Source: Amorphoplanes friuliensis DSM 7358
GTDB taxonomy: Bacteria > Actinomycetota > Actinomycetes > Mycobacteriales > Micromonosporaceae
DNA: 64,000 nt
Assembly (NCBI RefSeq): GCF_000494755.1
Contig: NC_022657.1
Coordinates: 755,501-819,500 of the forward strand
Direction: 5' to 3'
The notes beneath the pieces were generated by a model that searched no databases, was not told the DNA's origin, and saw only the letters and a list, made by a program, of their open reading frames with translations. Numbering within the stretch: the first letter of the stretch is position 1; every line of letters begins with the position of its first letter. Positions 17,027-25,300 of this stretch are shown here, piece by piece. A program made the translations under genes and the position numbers.

Positions 17027-18427
17027 CGGGCCGGCGTGTGGATCTTCCTGGTGGTGACCTTCGTGGTCGCCGCCGTGGAGGTTGCTGTCTACTTCCGGCT
17101 CGCCGGCGAGATCGTGCACGTCACCGCGTACGTGCTGTTGTGCGCGGTGGCCTGGTGGTCGGCCTTCCGCCGGCACGAGGGACGCGACCGCCGGATCTGG
17201 CTGCTGGTCGCCGCGTGTCAGACCCTGTGGTTCACCGGTGACGCCTACGAGCTGCTCGAGCTGCACCTGCTCGGGGAGACCTCGGCCGTCGGACCGGCCG
17301 ACGTGTTCTGGCTCGGGCCCTATCCACTGCTGGCGACAGCGCTGGCGTTGATGGCCCGGCGCCGGGCCCCCGGGCGGTTGCGCAGCTCGGTGGTCGACGC
17401 GCTCACCCTGACCGTGGCCGCGGCGGCGGTCAGCTGGCCCTTCGTCATGAAGCCGCTCACCGACGGCGCCACCTTCGCCGAGGCCGCGGTCCCGCTGCTC
17501 TACCCGATCGGCGACGTGGTGCTGCTCACCGCGGTCCTGCTGATCGCGTTGTCACCCGGCGCCCGTACGGCCCCGACGCGGCTGTTGCTGGCCGGTGTGG
17601 TCTGGTACCTGCTCATGGACGTCGGCTGGACCGCCCTGCCGTACCTGGTCAGCGAGGACATCTACGGCCGGCTCAACGCGGCGATGCTCATCGGCAACGC
17701 GTTGATCACCGCGGCCGGGCTGCATCCGGCGCGGGCCGAGCTGGTCAGTCCGGGGCGGGCGAGCCGGACGCTGCACCCGGCCCGGGTGTTCTTCCTCGCG
17801 GTGGCGCTGCTGACCCCGCCCGTGCTCAACGTTTTCATCCGCCCGGACCTGGTCGGGCTGCTCGCCTCGGTGGTCTGCGCGCTGCTGGTGGTCGTGCGGT
17901 TCGTGCTGGTGGTGCGGGAGCAGGCCCGCACCCAGGAACAGCTCGCCCACCAGGCGGACCGCGACCCGCTGACCGGGCTGGCGAACAGGTCGGTGCTCGG
18001 TGACCGGCTGGCGCGGACCGTTCCCGCGCCCGATGCCCCGGTGGCGGTTCTCTACCTGGATCTGGACGGCTTCAAGGAGATCAACGACCAGTACGGTCAC
18101 GAGGCCGGCGACGTCGTGCTGCGTACCGTCTCCGAGCGGTTGACCGTGGCCGTCCGTGAGGGTGACCTGGTCGCCCGGCTCGGCGGCGACGAGTTTGTGC
18201 TGCTCTGCCCGGGGGTCTCCGCGGAGGAAGCGGTGACCCTGGCCGAGCGGATCATCAGCGACGTGGCCCGGCCGGTGGCGTTCGAGGGTCATCATCTCGT
18301 CGTGGGCGGGAGCATCGGCATCGCCGCGCGCACCGAGCCGGCCGCCGAAGGGCTGCTGCGCTCGGCGGACGCGGCGATGTACGAGGCCAAACGCCTGGGC
18401 CGCGGACGCTGGATCCTGGCCGGTTAG
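17021..18427 (+). CDS. Membrane diguanylate cyclase (GGDEF domain)
   Basis: Makes cyclic di-GMP from GTP. Of 468 residues, about 1-300 contain eight to nine hydrophobic segments (a membrane sensor of unknown ligand). A short linker (REQARTQEQLAHQADRDPLTGLANR) then leads into a complete GGDEF domain. The catalytic motif is intact GGDEF at 388-392 and is preceded by RxxD (REGD) five residues upstream, the product-inhibition site. An active, feedback-inhibited enzyme is therefore expected. No EAL domain is present. Start GTG at 17021 lies inside a hairpin; an alternative GTG at 17036 would lose five residues. Confidence 0.9.
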   Translation: MSRAGVWIFLVVTFVVAAVEVAVYFRLAGEIVHVTAYVLLCAVAWWSAFRRHEGRDRRIWLLVAACQTLWFTGDAYELLELHLLGETSAVGPADVFWLGPYPLLATALALMARRRAPGRLRSSVVDALTLTVAAAAVSWPFVMKPLTDGATFAEAAVPLLYPIGDVVLLTAVLLIALSPGARTAPTRLLLAGVVWYLLMDVGWTALPYLVSEDIYGRLNAAMLIGNALITAAGLHPARAELVSPGRASRTLHPARVFFLAVALLTPPVLNVFIRPDLVGLLASVVCALLVVVRFVLVVREQARTQEQLAHQADRDPLTGLANRSVLGDRLARTVPAPDAPVAVLYLDLDGFKEINDQYGHEAGDVVLRTVSERLTVAVREGDLVARLGGDEFVLLCPGVSAEEAVTLAERIISDVARPVAFEGHHLVVGGSIGIAARTEPAAEGLLRSADAAMYEAKRLGRGRWILAG

Positions 18428-18999
18428 ACCCTCGCGCGCAGCGGGGCGAGGGCGCCGTGGAGGCGGGCGAGCTCGGTGAACATCGGTGCGGCGGCGGCCG
18501 CGATCTGCTCACTGGGGACGAATTCGCCGTCGTCGTTGAGGTAGCGGCCGACCAGCGGGATCGGCACGGCCTCGACGATCGGGACCATTTTGAGTGTGGT
18601 CACGACCTGCTTGAGAGCCTGGGTCGCGCGCAGCCCGCCGGAGACGCCGCCGTAGCTGACAAAGCCGACCGGCTTGTCGGCCCACTCCTGGTGGAGGTAG
18701 TCGATGGCGTTCTTGATGGCCGCGTTGAAGCTGTAGTTGTACTCCGGGTGGACGATCACGAACGCGTCCGCGCGGTCGACCGTCTCGCTCCAGCGCAGGG
18801 TGTGCTCGTGCGTGTACTGCCGGAGGCGCGGGTGGTTGGGCTCGTCCATCAGCGGCAGCGCGTAGTCGGCCAGGTCGATCAGCTCGACGTCGAACACCCC
18901 GTGCTCGACGGCCGCCGCGGCGGCCCAGGTGGCGACCGGCAGGCCGACCCGTCCGGGGCGGGTGCTGGCGACGATGACCTGAAGGTTCGGCATGATCAC
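18424..18999 (-). CDS. NADPH-dependent FMN reductase
   Basis: Flavodoxin-fold reductase, 191 residues. The FMN phosphate loop is VIVASTRPGRVGLPV near the N-terminus; the isoalloxazine-contact motif is HPEYNYSFNAAIKNAIDYL, and FVSYGGVSGGLRA completes the site. It probably supplies reduced flavin. The MarR gene lies four bases upstream on the same strand, and the divergent operon encodes luciferase-like flavin-dependent enzymes that need FMNH2, so a reductase/monooxygenase partnership is a reasonable inference. The 3' end overlaps the cyclase gene by four bases. Confidence 0.9.
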   Translation of the reverse strand: MIMPNLQVIVASTRPGRVGLPVATWAAAAAVEHGVFDVELIDLADYALPLMDEPNHPRLRQYTHEHTLRWSETVDRADAFVIVHPEYNYSFNAAIKNAIDYLHQEWADKPVGFVSYGGVSGGLRATQALKQVVTTLKMVPIVEAVPIPLVGRYLNDDGEFVPSEQIAAAAAPMFTELARLHGALAPLRARV

Positions 19000-19003
19000 G
19001 ACT

Positions 19004-19450
19004 CTAGTGCGGTGAGTGGTGCCGATCCTGCGTGAGCCGCGACACGACCTGGTCGGAGATGGCGGTGAGTGCCGTGAGCTGCTCGTCGGTCAGCACGTCT
19101 CCGAAGTAGCGGCTGACCGCGGCGCTGTGGCAGGCCTGTGCAGCAGCGATCTGCTCGCGGCCCTTGTCCGTCAGCTGGACCGACGCGTCGGCGCCCTTGG
19201 TGATCAGGCCACGGCCCTCCATCCGGCGCAGCTGGTGTGACAGACGCGACTTCTCCCATTCGAGTCCGCAGCGCAGGGCGATCGAGCGCACACTGCCGTC
19301 CGGGGACCCCTCCAGGAAGAAGAGAATGTCGAAGTCGGCCTCGGACAGGCCCGTCGAGCGGAACAGCTCACGGCTGATCCGCCCGTTGAGCTGCAGGCGC
19401 ATGCGCTGATACGCCTGCCAGGCGGCGGAGACGTCGGCGGTCGCACTCAC
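19004..19450 (-). CDS. MarR-family transcriptional regulator
   Basis: Winged-helix regulator of 148 residues starting with GTG at 19450. The DNA-binding part includes LSEADFDILFFLEGSPDGSVRSIA, LEWEKSRLSHQLRRMEGRGLI and a short wing. It heads an operon with the FMN reductase and is divergent from the luciferase-like::FAD oxidase gene. Two identical palindromes sit between the divergent starts and are the natural candidates for its operators. Confidence 0.88.
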   Translation of the reverse strand: MSATADVSAAWQAYQRMRLQLNGRISRELFRSTGLSEADFDILFFLEGSPDGSVRSIALRCGLEWEKSRLSHQLRRMEGRGLITKGADASVQLTDKGREQIAAAQACHSAAVSRYFGDVLTDEQLTALTAISDQVVSRLTQDRHHSPH

Positions 19451-19487
19451 GCCGGGAATGGTACTTCCATTTGCAGGTAGGCCGCCG

Positions 19488-19516
19488 GTTGATGTATCAA
19501 CGGTTGATGTATCAAC
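19488..19516. promoter_or_regulatory. Twin palindromic operators
   Basis: The palindrome GTTGATGTATCAAC occurs twice, exactly, at 19488-19501 and 19503-19516, 15 bp centre to centre. Each is a perfect GTTGAT/ATCAAC dyad with a GT centre. They lie between the MarR start (19450) and the oxidase start (19539). Two identical dyads about one and a half turns apart suggest binding by two regulator dimers controlling both directions. Confidence 0.72.
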
Positions 19517-19538
19517 CGGTTCGATCAGGGAGAGCGCG

Positions 19539-21758
19539 ATGAACTACGGACACCCGCTGAAGTTCGGTGTGTTCATCACTCCGGGCAGCACCGCGCCGGG
19601 AGAGCCGGTCGCCCTGGCCCAGCGGGCCGAGGCCTTCGGCTACGACCTGGTCACCTTTCAGGACCACCCCTACCAGCCGCGCTTCCTGGACACCTGGACG
19701 CTGCTGAGCTGGGTCGCGGGCCGGACCGAGCGCATCCACCTGGCCGCGAACGTGCTGAACGTCCCGTTGCGGGACCCGGCCGTGCTCGCCCGCTCGGCCG
19801 CCAGTCTCGACCTGCTCTCCGGCGGCCGGCTCGACCTCGCGCTGGGCGCCGGGGCCTTCTGGGACGCGATCGAGGCCATGGGTGGTCGCAAGCTCAGCCC
19901 CGGGCAGGCCGTCGAGGCCCTCGAGGAGGCGATCGACGTCGTCCGCGGAGTGCTCGACGCCGGCGAGCCCGGGCCGTTGCGTCACCTCGGCGAGCACTAC
20001 CGGATCCCGGCGGCGCAGCGCGGCCCGCTTCCCGCGCACCGCATCCCGCTCTGGCTCGGTGGCTACAAGCCGCGGATGTTGCGGCTGACCGGGCGCAAGG
20101 CCGACGGGTGGCTGCCGACGCTGAGCGCCTTCAAGCCGGGGGAGTTCGCCGCCGCCAACAAGATCATCGACGAGGCCGCGCTGGCCGCCGGTCGTGAACC
20201 CGCCGAGATCCGCCGCCTGGTCAACATCACGCCCGACCGCACGGTCGACGAACTGCTGCCGCTGGTCCTCGAGGACGGGGTCGGAACGTTCATCGTCATG
20301 ACCGACGACGCCGCAACGCTGGAGCGTTTTGCCGCGGAGATCGCCCCCGCGCTGCGCGAGGCCGTCGCCCGTGAGCTGCCCGAGGCGCCCACGGCCGTTT
20401 TCCGGACCACAGCCGTACGCGCAAAGCGCCGCACCGGCATCAGCTACGACACCGTGCCCGCGAGCCTGGCCGAGGCGGCGGTCGAGCCCGGTGACCTCGA
20501 CTACGCGCGGGTCCGCTCGACGTACATGCGCGGCGGCGCACCCGGCCTGGTCCTGCGTGCGAGCAGCACCGCCGAGGTGGTCGACGCGCTGGCCTTCGTA
20601 CGGGAGCACCCCGGCGTCCCGTTTGCGGTGCGCAGCGGCGGTCACGGCATCAGCGGCCGGTCCACCAACGACGGCGGCCTGGTGCTCAGCTTGGCCGCCC
20701 TGAACACCATCGAGGTCCTCGACACCGAACGGCGACTGATCCGCGTCGGCGCCGGTGCCCGCTGGACCGACGTGGCCGACGCGCTGCTCCCGTACGGCTG
20801 GGCCCTGAGCTCGGGCGACTACGGCGGTGTGGGGGTCGGTGGGCTGGCCACCGCGGCCGGGGTCGGCTGGCTGGCTCGCAAGCACGGTCTGACCATCGAC
20901 CACCTGCGCGCGGTGGAGGTGGTGCTCGCGGACGGTTCGGTGGTGCGCGCCTCCGAGGAGGAGAACCCGGACCTGTTCTGGGCCGTCCGGGGTGCCGGTG
21001 CCAACTTCGGCGTGGTCACCTCCTTCGACTTCGAGGTGGACGAGGTCGGTGATGTCGGCTGGGGTCAGTTTGTCGTCGGCGCCGACGACCCGGCCGACCT
21101 GCTGGTGCGCTGGGGTGCGGCGGTCGAGGCCGCGCCGCGCGACCTGACCGCAAATCTGATCATGGGCCGTCCGCGCCCCGGTCAGCCCGGATATGCGCAG
21201 ATCATGGCCATGGTGGACAGCAGCGACCCGCAGACGATCATCGACCAGCTGACACCCGTCGCGAGTGTGGGACCGCTGTACCAGCAGAACGTCGTACTCA
21301 CCCCGTACGCCGGGGTCATGGCCAATGTCGCCGAGGGTTACCACCAGGGCCAGGGTGAGCCGGTCGCCCGGTCCGGGCTGATCGAGCACCTCACGCCGGA
21401 GTTCGCCGCCGCGGCGGCCGAGCTGATCGCCAGCGGGGCGATCCACTGGTTCCAGATCCGCGCGGTCGGCGGTGCGGTCGCCGACGTCCCCGAGGACGCC
21501 ACCGCCTACGCCCACCGCTCGGCGAACTTCTCGATCGTCGTGATGGGGTCGAGCCGGCGCCGGGTGGACCCGCTCTGGGACGCGCTCGCCGCACACTTCG
21601 ACGGGCTCTACCTCAGCTTCGAGACCGACCTGCGGCCCGAACGCGTGGCTGACGCGTTCCCGCCACGCACTCTCGAACGACTGCGTGAGCTCAAGCACCG
21701 GTACGACCCGCAGAACCTGTTCCGCGACAACTTCAACATCGAAGTGGGGACCCGATGA
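19539..21758 (+). CDS. Fusion: luciferase-like (LLM) flavin oxidoreductase + FAD-linked oxidase
   Basis: A two-enzyme protein of 739 residues. Residues 1-290 are a luciferase-like FMN/F420-type domain (LKFGVFITPGS, VTFQDHPYQPRFLDTWTLLS, LSGGRLDLALGAGAFWDA). After a linker near 300-330, residues 340-739 are a berberine-bridge/PCMH-type FAD oxidase with RSGGHGISGRS, whose His369 is the expected covalent flavin site, and a C-terminal BBE element (YDPQNLFRDNFNI). The usual cysteine of doubly linked enzymes is not evident. Start is the ATG at 19539 with GGGAG upstream. The next gene starts in its stop codon (ATGA) and encodes a paralogue of the first domain. Substrate unknown. Confidence 0.85.
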   Translation: MNYGHPLKFGVFITPGSTAPGEPVALAQRAEAFGYDLVTFQDHPYQPRFLDTWTLLSWVAGRTERIHLAANVLNVPLRDPAVLARSAASLDLLSGGRLDLALGAGAFWDAIEAMGGRKLSPGQAVEALEEAIDVVRGVLDAGEPGPLRHLGEHYRIPAAQRGPLPAHRIPLWLGGYKPRMLRLTGRKADGWLPTLSAFKPGEFAAANKIIDEAALAAGREPAEIRRLVNITPDRTVDELLPLVLEDGVGTFIVMTDDAATLERFAAEIAPALREAVARELPEAPTAVFRTTAVRAKRRTGISYDTVPASLAEAAVEPGDLDYARVRSTYMRGGAPGLVLRASSTAEVVDALAFVREHPGVPFAVRSGGHGISGRSTNDGGLVLSLAALNTIEVLDTERRLIRVGAGARWTDVADALLPYGWALSSGDYGGVGVGGLATAAGVGWLARKHGLTIDHLRAVEVVLADGSVVRASEEENPDLFWAVRGAGANFGVVTSFDFEVDEVGDVGWGQFVVGADDPADLLVRWGAAVEAAPRDLTANLIMGRPRPGQPGYAQIMAMVDSSDPQTIIDQLTPVASVGPLYQQNVVLTPYAGVMANVAEGYHQGQGEPVARSGLIEHLTPEFAAAAAELIASGAIHWFQIRAVGGAVADVPEDATAYAHRSANFSIVVMGSSRRRVDPLWDALAAHFDGLYLSFETDLRPERVADAFPPRTLERLRELKHRYDPQNLFRDNFNIEVGTR

Positions 21759-22681
21759 CCGACTACGGGCACGACCTGCTGTTCGGCACGTTCATCACGC
21801 CCACGGCGCAGCCCGTGCACCAGGCGGCGGAGCTCGCCGTCGTGTCGGAGCGCGCGGGGCTCGACCTGGCCACGTTCCAGGACCATCCCTATCTGCCGCG
21901 CTTCCACGACACGTGGACGCTGCTGTCGTACGCGGCGGCCCGGACGTCGCGGATCCACCTCAGCGGCAACGTGCTCAACCTGCCGCTGCGACCGCCGGCC
22001 GTGCTGGCCCGGGCCGCGGCGAGCCTGGACCTGCTCAGCGGTGGCCGCATCGAGCTGGGCATCGGCGCCGGTGGCTTCTGGGACGCGATCGAGGCGATGG
22101 GCTCCCGCCGCCTGACCGCGGGTGAGTCGGTCGCCGCGCTGGAGGAGGGACTGGAGGTGATCCGCGCGATCTGGGCCGCGGACCAGCCCGGCCCGGTCCG
22201 CTTCAAGGGCGAGTATTACCAGGTCAACGGGGCCAAGCGGGGACCTGCGCCGGCGCACGACATCAAGATCTGGGTCGGGGCGTACAAGCCGCGGATGCTG
22301 CGGCTGGTGGGGCGTCTGGCCGACGGTGCGCTGCCGTCGCTGGGGTACCTGCCGAACGGCCCGGCCGACCTGGAAGCCCTGAACCAGCACATCGACGAGG
22401 GCGCGGCGGCCGTCGACCGTGACCCGAAGGCGGTCCGCCGGCTGCTCAACATCGCCGGTCAGTTCGCGCCGACCGGTCAGTCGTTCCTGAACGGCCCGGC
22501 CGAGCAGTGGGCCGAGGACCTGGCCGGGCTGACCCTGGAGTACGGCGTCAGCACCTTCATCCTCGCCACCGACGACCCGGCGACGATCGAGCGCTTCGCC
22601 GCCGAGGTGGCGCCCGCGACCCGCGAACTCGTCGCCGCGGAACGGGGATCAGGGCCGGCCTCGGGGGAGAACCGGCCCTGA
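21755..22681 (+). CDS. LLM-class flavin-dependent oxidoreductase
   Basis: Luciferase-like TIM-barrel enzyme, 308 residues, closely similar to the first domain of the preceding fusion (shared DLATFQDHPYLPRFHDTWTLLS-type and SGGRIELGIGAGGFWDAIEAMG-type segments, here broken up for brevity). It uses reduced flavin or F420. It is translationally coupled to the fusion by a four-base overlap, so the two may form a heteromer like bacterial luciferase or act in succession. Reduced flavin could come from the divergent FMN reductase. Substrate unknown. Confidence 0.87.
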   Translation: MTDYGHDLLFGTFITPTAQPVHQAAELAVVSERAGLDLATFQDHPYLPRFHDTWTLLSYAAARTSRIHLSGNVLNLPLRPPAVLARAAASLDLLSGGRIELGIGAGGFWDAIEAMGSRRLTAGESVAALEEGLEVIRAIWAADQPGPVRFKGEYYQVNGAKRGPAPAHDIKIWVGAYKPRMLRLVGRLADGALPSLGYLPNGPADLEALNQHIDEGAAAVDRDPKAVRRLLNIAGQFAPTGQSFLNGPAEQWAEDLAGLTLEYGVSTFILATDDPATIERFAAEVAPATRELVAAERGSGPASGENRP

Positions 22682-22694
22682 ACCGCCCCCCGGA

Positions 22695-23822
22695 TCAGGC
22701 TGGTGCGGTGCCCGGCTCGACGATCTTGGCGATCCGGAGCGGGAGGACGTAAGCGCCCCGCTCCGGACCCGAGCCGACCACGGAGACACAGATGAGGTCG
22801 TCGTTGGTGACCTCACCGGCGTACAGGTCGTCGTGGAGCATCTTGGCGGTGCTGGCGCTGACCAGGTTGCCGAAACGACGGGCGTTGGTCGGCGCCTTGT
22901 CCTCGGGCAGGCCGGCCAGCCGGGCGAACGCCGACACCAGCGCCGGACTCGCCTGGTGCGTGTAGATGCGCCGGACACGGTCCACATAGTTCGGCAGCGC
23001 CGCCTCGAGCGCGGCGTGGTTCAGCATCATGCCCTGGGTGTAGTACCGCTTCACCATCGGACCGTTCATGCCGTAACAGGCGAGTTCCTGCGCGTCGGGC
23101 GTACCCATCGGGTGCCGGGCGCCGCCGCCGAAGTGATGGATCAGCGGATCGGTGAAACCCGGCTCGTCCCCGAAGGCCAGCGAGTCGCGGGAGTAGAGCA
23201 CCAGGCCCGGACCGTTGCTCTGCCGGCTGAGCACCAGCGCGGCGGCGCCGTCGGAGAAGATGCCCGCCGACGCCCACAGGCTGCGCCCGAGGGGGTGGCG
23301 GTCGTTCTCCAGGTAGAGCTGGTTGACGCCGCCGTTGAGGTCGCCGGTCACGCGGCTCGGCGCGTTGTAGGTGACGACCAGGACGTTCTCCGCGGCCAGC
23401 TGCCCGGCCAGGGCCGCAGCGCGCGCCAGCCCGGCGCACCCCGCGCCGATCTGCACCGGTACAACCGAGTCCGCCAACTCGATCTCGCGGGCCAGACGGA
23501 ACGCGTCCTGGTCGAGCATCACCTCGTACGGCGAGCAGGTCACCACGATCAGCGCGTCGATGTCGCGGGGTTCGAGGTCCGCCGACAGCAGCGCCTCACG
23601 GGCGACCGCGGCGATCCGGCCCAGGTCGGCGAACGTCCACGGGTCCCAGCTCTTGCCCGAGATGCCGAGGATGCGCTCGACCAGCTCACCCGTCATCACC
23701 CCGCCACCGCGCTGCGGGATCTTCGCCGCCTCGGCCCATTCGGCGATGGTGAGCACCCGCCCGATCAGAGTGCTCAGTCCGGCCACCGCAAACGGCAGTT
23801 TCCGTGCTTTGTCGACAGTCAT
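22695..23822 (-). CDS. Ketoacyl-ACP synthase III-like protein
   Basis: Thiolase-fold condensing or acyl-transfer enzyme, 375 residues. The catalytic triad is complete: Cys129 in QIGAGCAGLARAA, His289 in YTHQAS and Asn319 in FGNLVSAST. The overall pattern is that of FabH-like (KAS III) proteins, but no fatty-acid genes surround it, so it may serve specialised metabolism or acyl transfer rather than primary fatty-acid initiation. It is divergent from a LuxR-type regulator, with about 96 bases between their starts. The convergent luciferase-like gene ends 13 bases away. Confidence 0.85.
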   Translation of the reverse strand: MTVDKARKLPFAVAGLSTLIGRVLTIAEWAEAAKIPQRGGGVMTGELVERILGISGKSWDPWTFADLGRIAAVAREALLSADLEPRDIDALIVVTCSPYEVMLDQDAFRLAREIELADSVVPVQIGAGCAGLARAAALAGQLAAENVLVVTYNAPSRVTGDLNGGVNQLYLENDRHPLGRSLWASAGIFSDGAAALVLSRQSNGPGLVLYSRDSLAFGDEPGFTDPLIHHFGGGARHPMGTPDAQELACYGMNGPMVKRYYTQGMMLNHAALEAALPNYVDRVRRIYTHQASPALVSAFARLAGLPEDKAPTNARRFGNLVSASTAKMLHDDLYAGEVTNDDLICVSVVGSGPERGAYVLPLRIAKIVEPGTAPA

Positions 23823-23918
23823 GGTTGTACCGGCCCCCCAGCCTTCGAGACGTACGGAGTGTGGGCGGCACCGGTCGGCGGATACACCAGGGGAATCCCT
23901 AGTTCCTACGCTCGACCC

Positions 23919-25265
23919 GTGTCCAACGATCTTGAGGCTGAGCGGCTCGTGGCTCTGTCTCGCACCACCGCCGACCCCCGCGTGCTCTTCGAGGCGTTCC
24001 TGCTCCTGTCGCGGACGGCGACGGCTGCGGAGCTGCGCCCGCTGGTGCAGGACATGGAACTGATGCGCTGGTCAGCGCCCGCTCCGGAGACGGATTTCCT
24101 CTTCCACGTGCTGGCCGGGGTGGTCGGCGCCCGGGCCCGGGACCCCGCCTCGTTCGCCCGGCTGGAGACCGCGCTGGTGCTCTTCGACGAGCACGGGCTG
24201 GCCGGTGATCCGCTGTTTCTCGAGTGCGCCCTGCTGGCCACACTGACGTTGATCCGACCGCACGAGACCCGCGCCCGTTTTGCCGCCCACGTCGACCGTC
24301 TCGACCTTGATCCGGGGCGGCGTGCGCGGCTGGTGGCGATGATCGGGCTCGGCGACGCCTGGGCCGGCAACCTGGTCCGCGGACAGGCCGAGATGCTGGA
24401 GGCCCGTGATCTTGCCGCGCGGGCGGGACGGCTGGAGATCCAGGCCGAGGTGACCTCGTGGCTGATCAAGTGCGAGGCGCTGCGCGGTGACCTGGCCGCG
24501 TCCGCCGCGCACCTGGCCGAGGCGCGGGAGCTGGCCGGGCGTACGGGATCGGCGTGGGTGGCCGGGCACATCATCGAGGGGTCCGCGGCGCTGCAGTTTG
24601 CTCTGGGTGACACCGAGGCGTGGGTCGGACTGCTCGAGCTCATGGTCGGCGCCGAGCAGGGTGTCGACTCGGGGCTGCTCTTCGAATATCGCTGGGAACT
24701 CGCCACCCATCACGCCCTGCGCGGCGAGTCCGGGACCGCGGCGGCGCTGCTGGACGGCGTACCGGAAGCTCCTGTCGGTCTGCCCGGCGGACCGGCCATG
24801 GCCGCCTGGCGTGACTGGATCTCCGCACCGGACGACGCGGGCTTGATCGCGGCCTTCGAGGGCGCCCTGAAGGATCTGGTCCGGCCCGACGAGCGGCTGC
24901 CGCGGGCGCGGATGTGCTGGCTGCTGGGCGTGGCACACGGCCGGGCCGGGCGGCGCGCGCCCGCGGTCCGGCTGCTGGAGGCGGCCTGCTCGGGCTACGC
25001 GACGATCGGCGCCGCGGGCATGCTCGCGCTGGCCGCCGCCGATCTGCGTGCCGTGACCGGGAGTCCGCCGAAGGACCCGTGGCCGCTGACCGGTGCCGAG
25101 GTGCGTGTCGCGGTGGCCGTGGCCGACGGGCTGAGCAACAAGGAGGCGGCCGAGCGGCTGTTCGTCTCGGTGAAGACCGTCGAGTTCCACCTCGGCAACA
25201 TCTTCCGCAAGCTGGATGTGCGCAATCGCACGGAACTCGCCCGGCGCCGGGACCGCCTGGGCTGA
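23919..25265 (+). CDS. LuxR-family regulator with helical repeat domain
   Basis: Transcription factor of 448 residues. The first 370 residues are alpha-helical with TPR-like Ala/Leu/Arg periodicity (for example RGQAEMLEARDLAARAGRLE and LAASAAHLAEARELAGRTG). The C-terminal 65 residues are a LuxR helix-turn-helix (LTGAEVRVAVAVADGLSNKEAAE, SVKTVEFHLGNIFRKLDVRNR). It resembles the C-terminal two thirds of LAL/MalT-type regulators but lacks the N-terminal ATPase and any Walker motif. I chose the GTG at 23919 because it begins the helical domain and clears the divergent KAS III gene, its likely target. Confidence 0.8.
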   Translation: MSNDLEAERLVALSRTTADPRVLFEAFLLLSRTATAAELRPLVQDMELMRWSAPAPETDFLFHVLAGVVGARARDPASFARLETALVLFDEHGLAGDPLFLECALLATLTLIRPHETRARFAAHVDRLDLDPGRRARLVAMIGLGDAWAGNLVRGQAEMLEARDLAARAGRLEIQAEVTSWLIKCEALRGDLAASAAHLAEARELAGRTGSAWVAGHIIEGSAALQFALGDTEAWVGLLELMVGAEQGVDSGLLFEYRWELATHHALRGESGTAAALLDGVPEAPVGLPGGPAMAAWRDWISAPDDAGLIAAFEGALKDLVRPDERLPRARMCWLLGVAHGRAGRRAPAVRLLEAACSGYATIGAAGMLALAAADLRAVTGSPPKDPWPLTGAEVRVAVAVADGLSNKEAAERLFVSVKTVEFHLGNIFRKLDVRNRTELARRRDRLG

Positions 25266-25275
25266 GCTACATTGA

Positions 25276-25300
25276 TTCCATGGAAGCTAGTTCTATGGAA
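25276..25300. repeat. Tandem near-palindromes at the quinone oxidoreductase start
   Basis: TTCCATGGAA (25276-25285, a perfect palindrome) and TTCTATGGAA (25291-25300) are spaced 15 bases apart, each containing an in-frame ATG. This may be an operator pair overlapping the translation start or simply a short duplication of the initiation region. Confidence 0.4.

Noticed and set aside
19512..21698. 728-codon open frame on the minus strand
   Set aside because: Fully antisense to the fusion oxidase, whose motifs are unmistakable; composition is typical of shadow frames.
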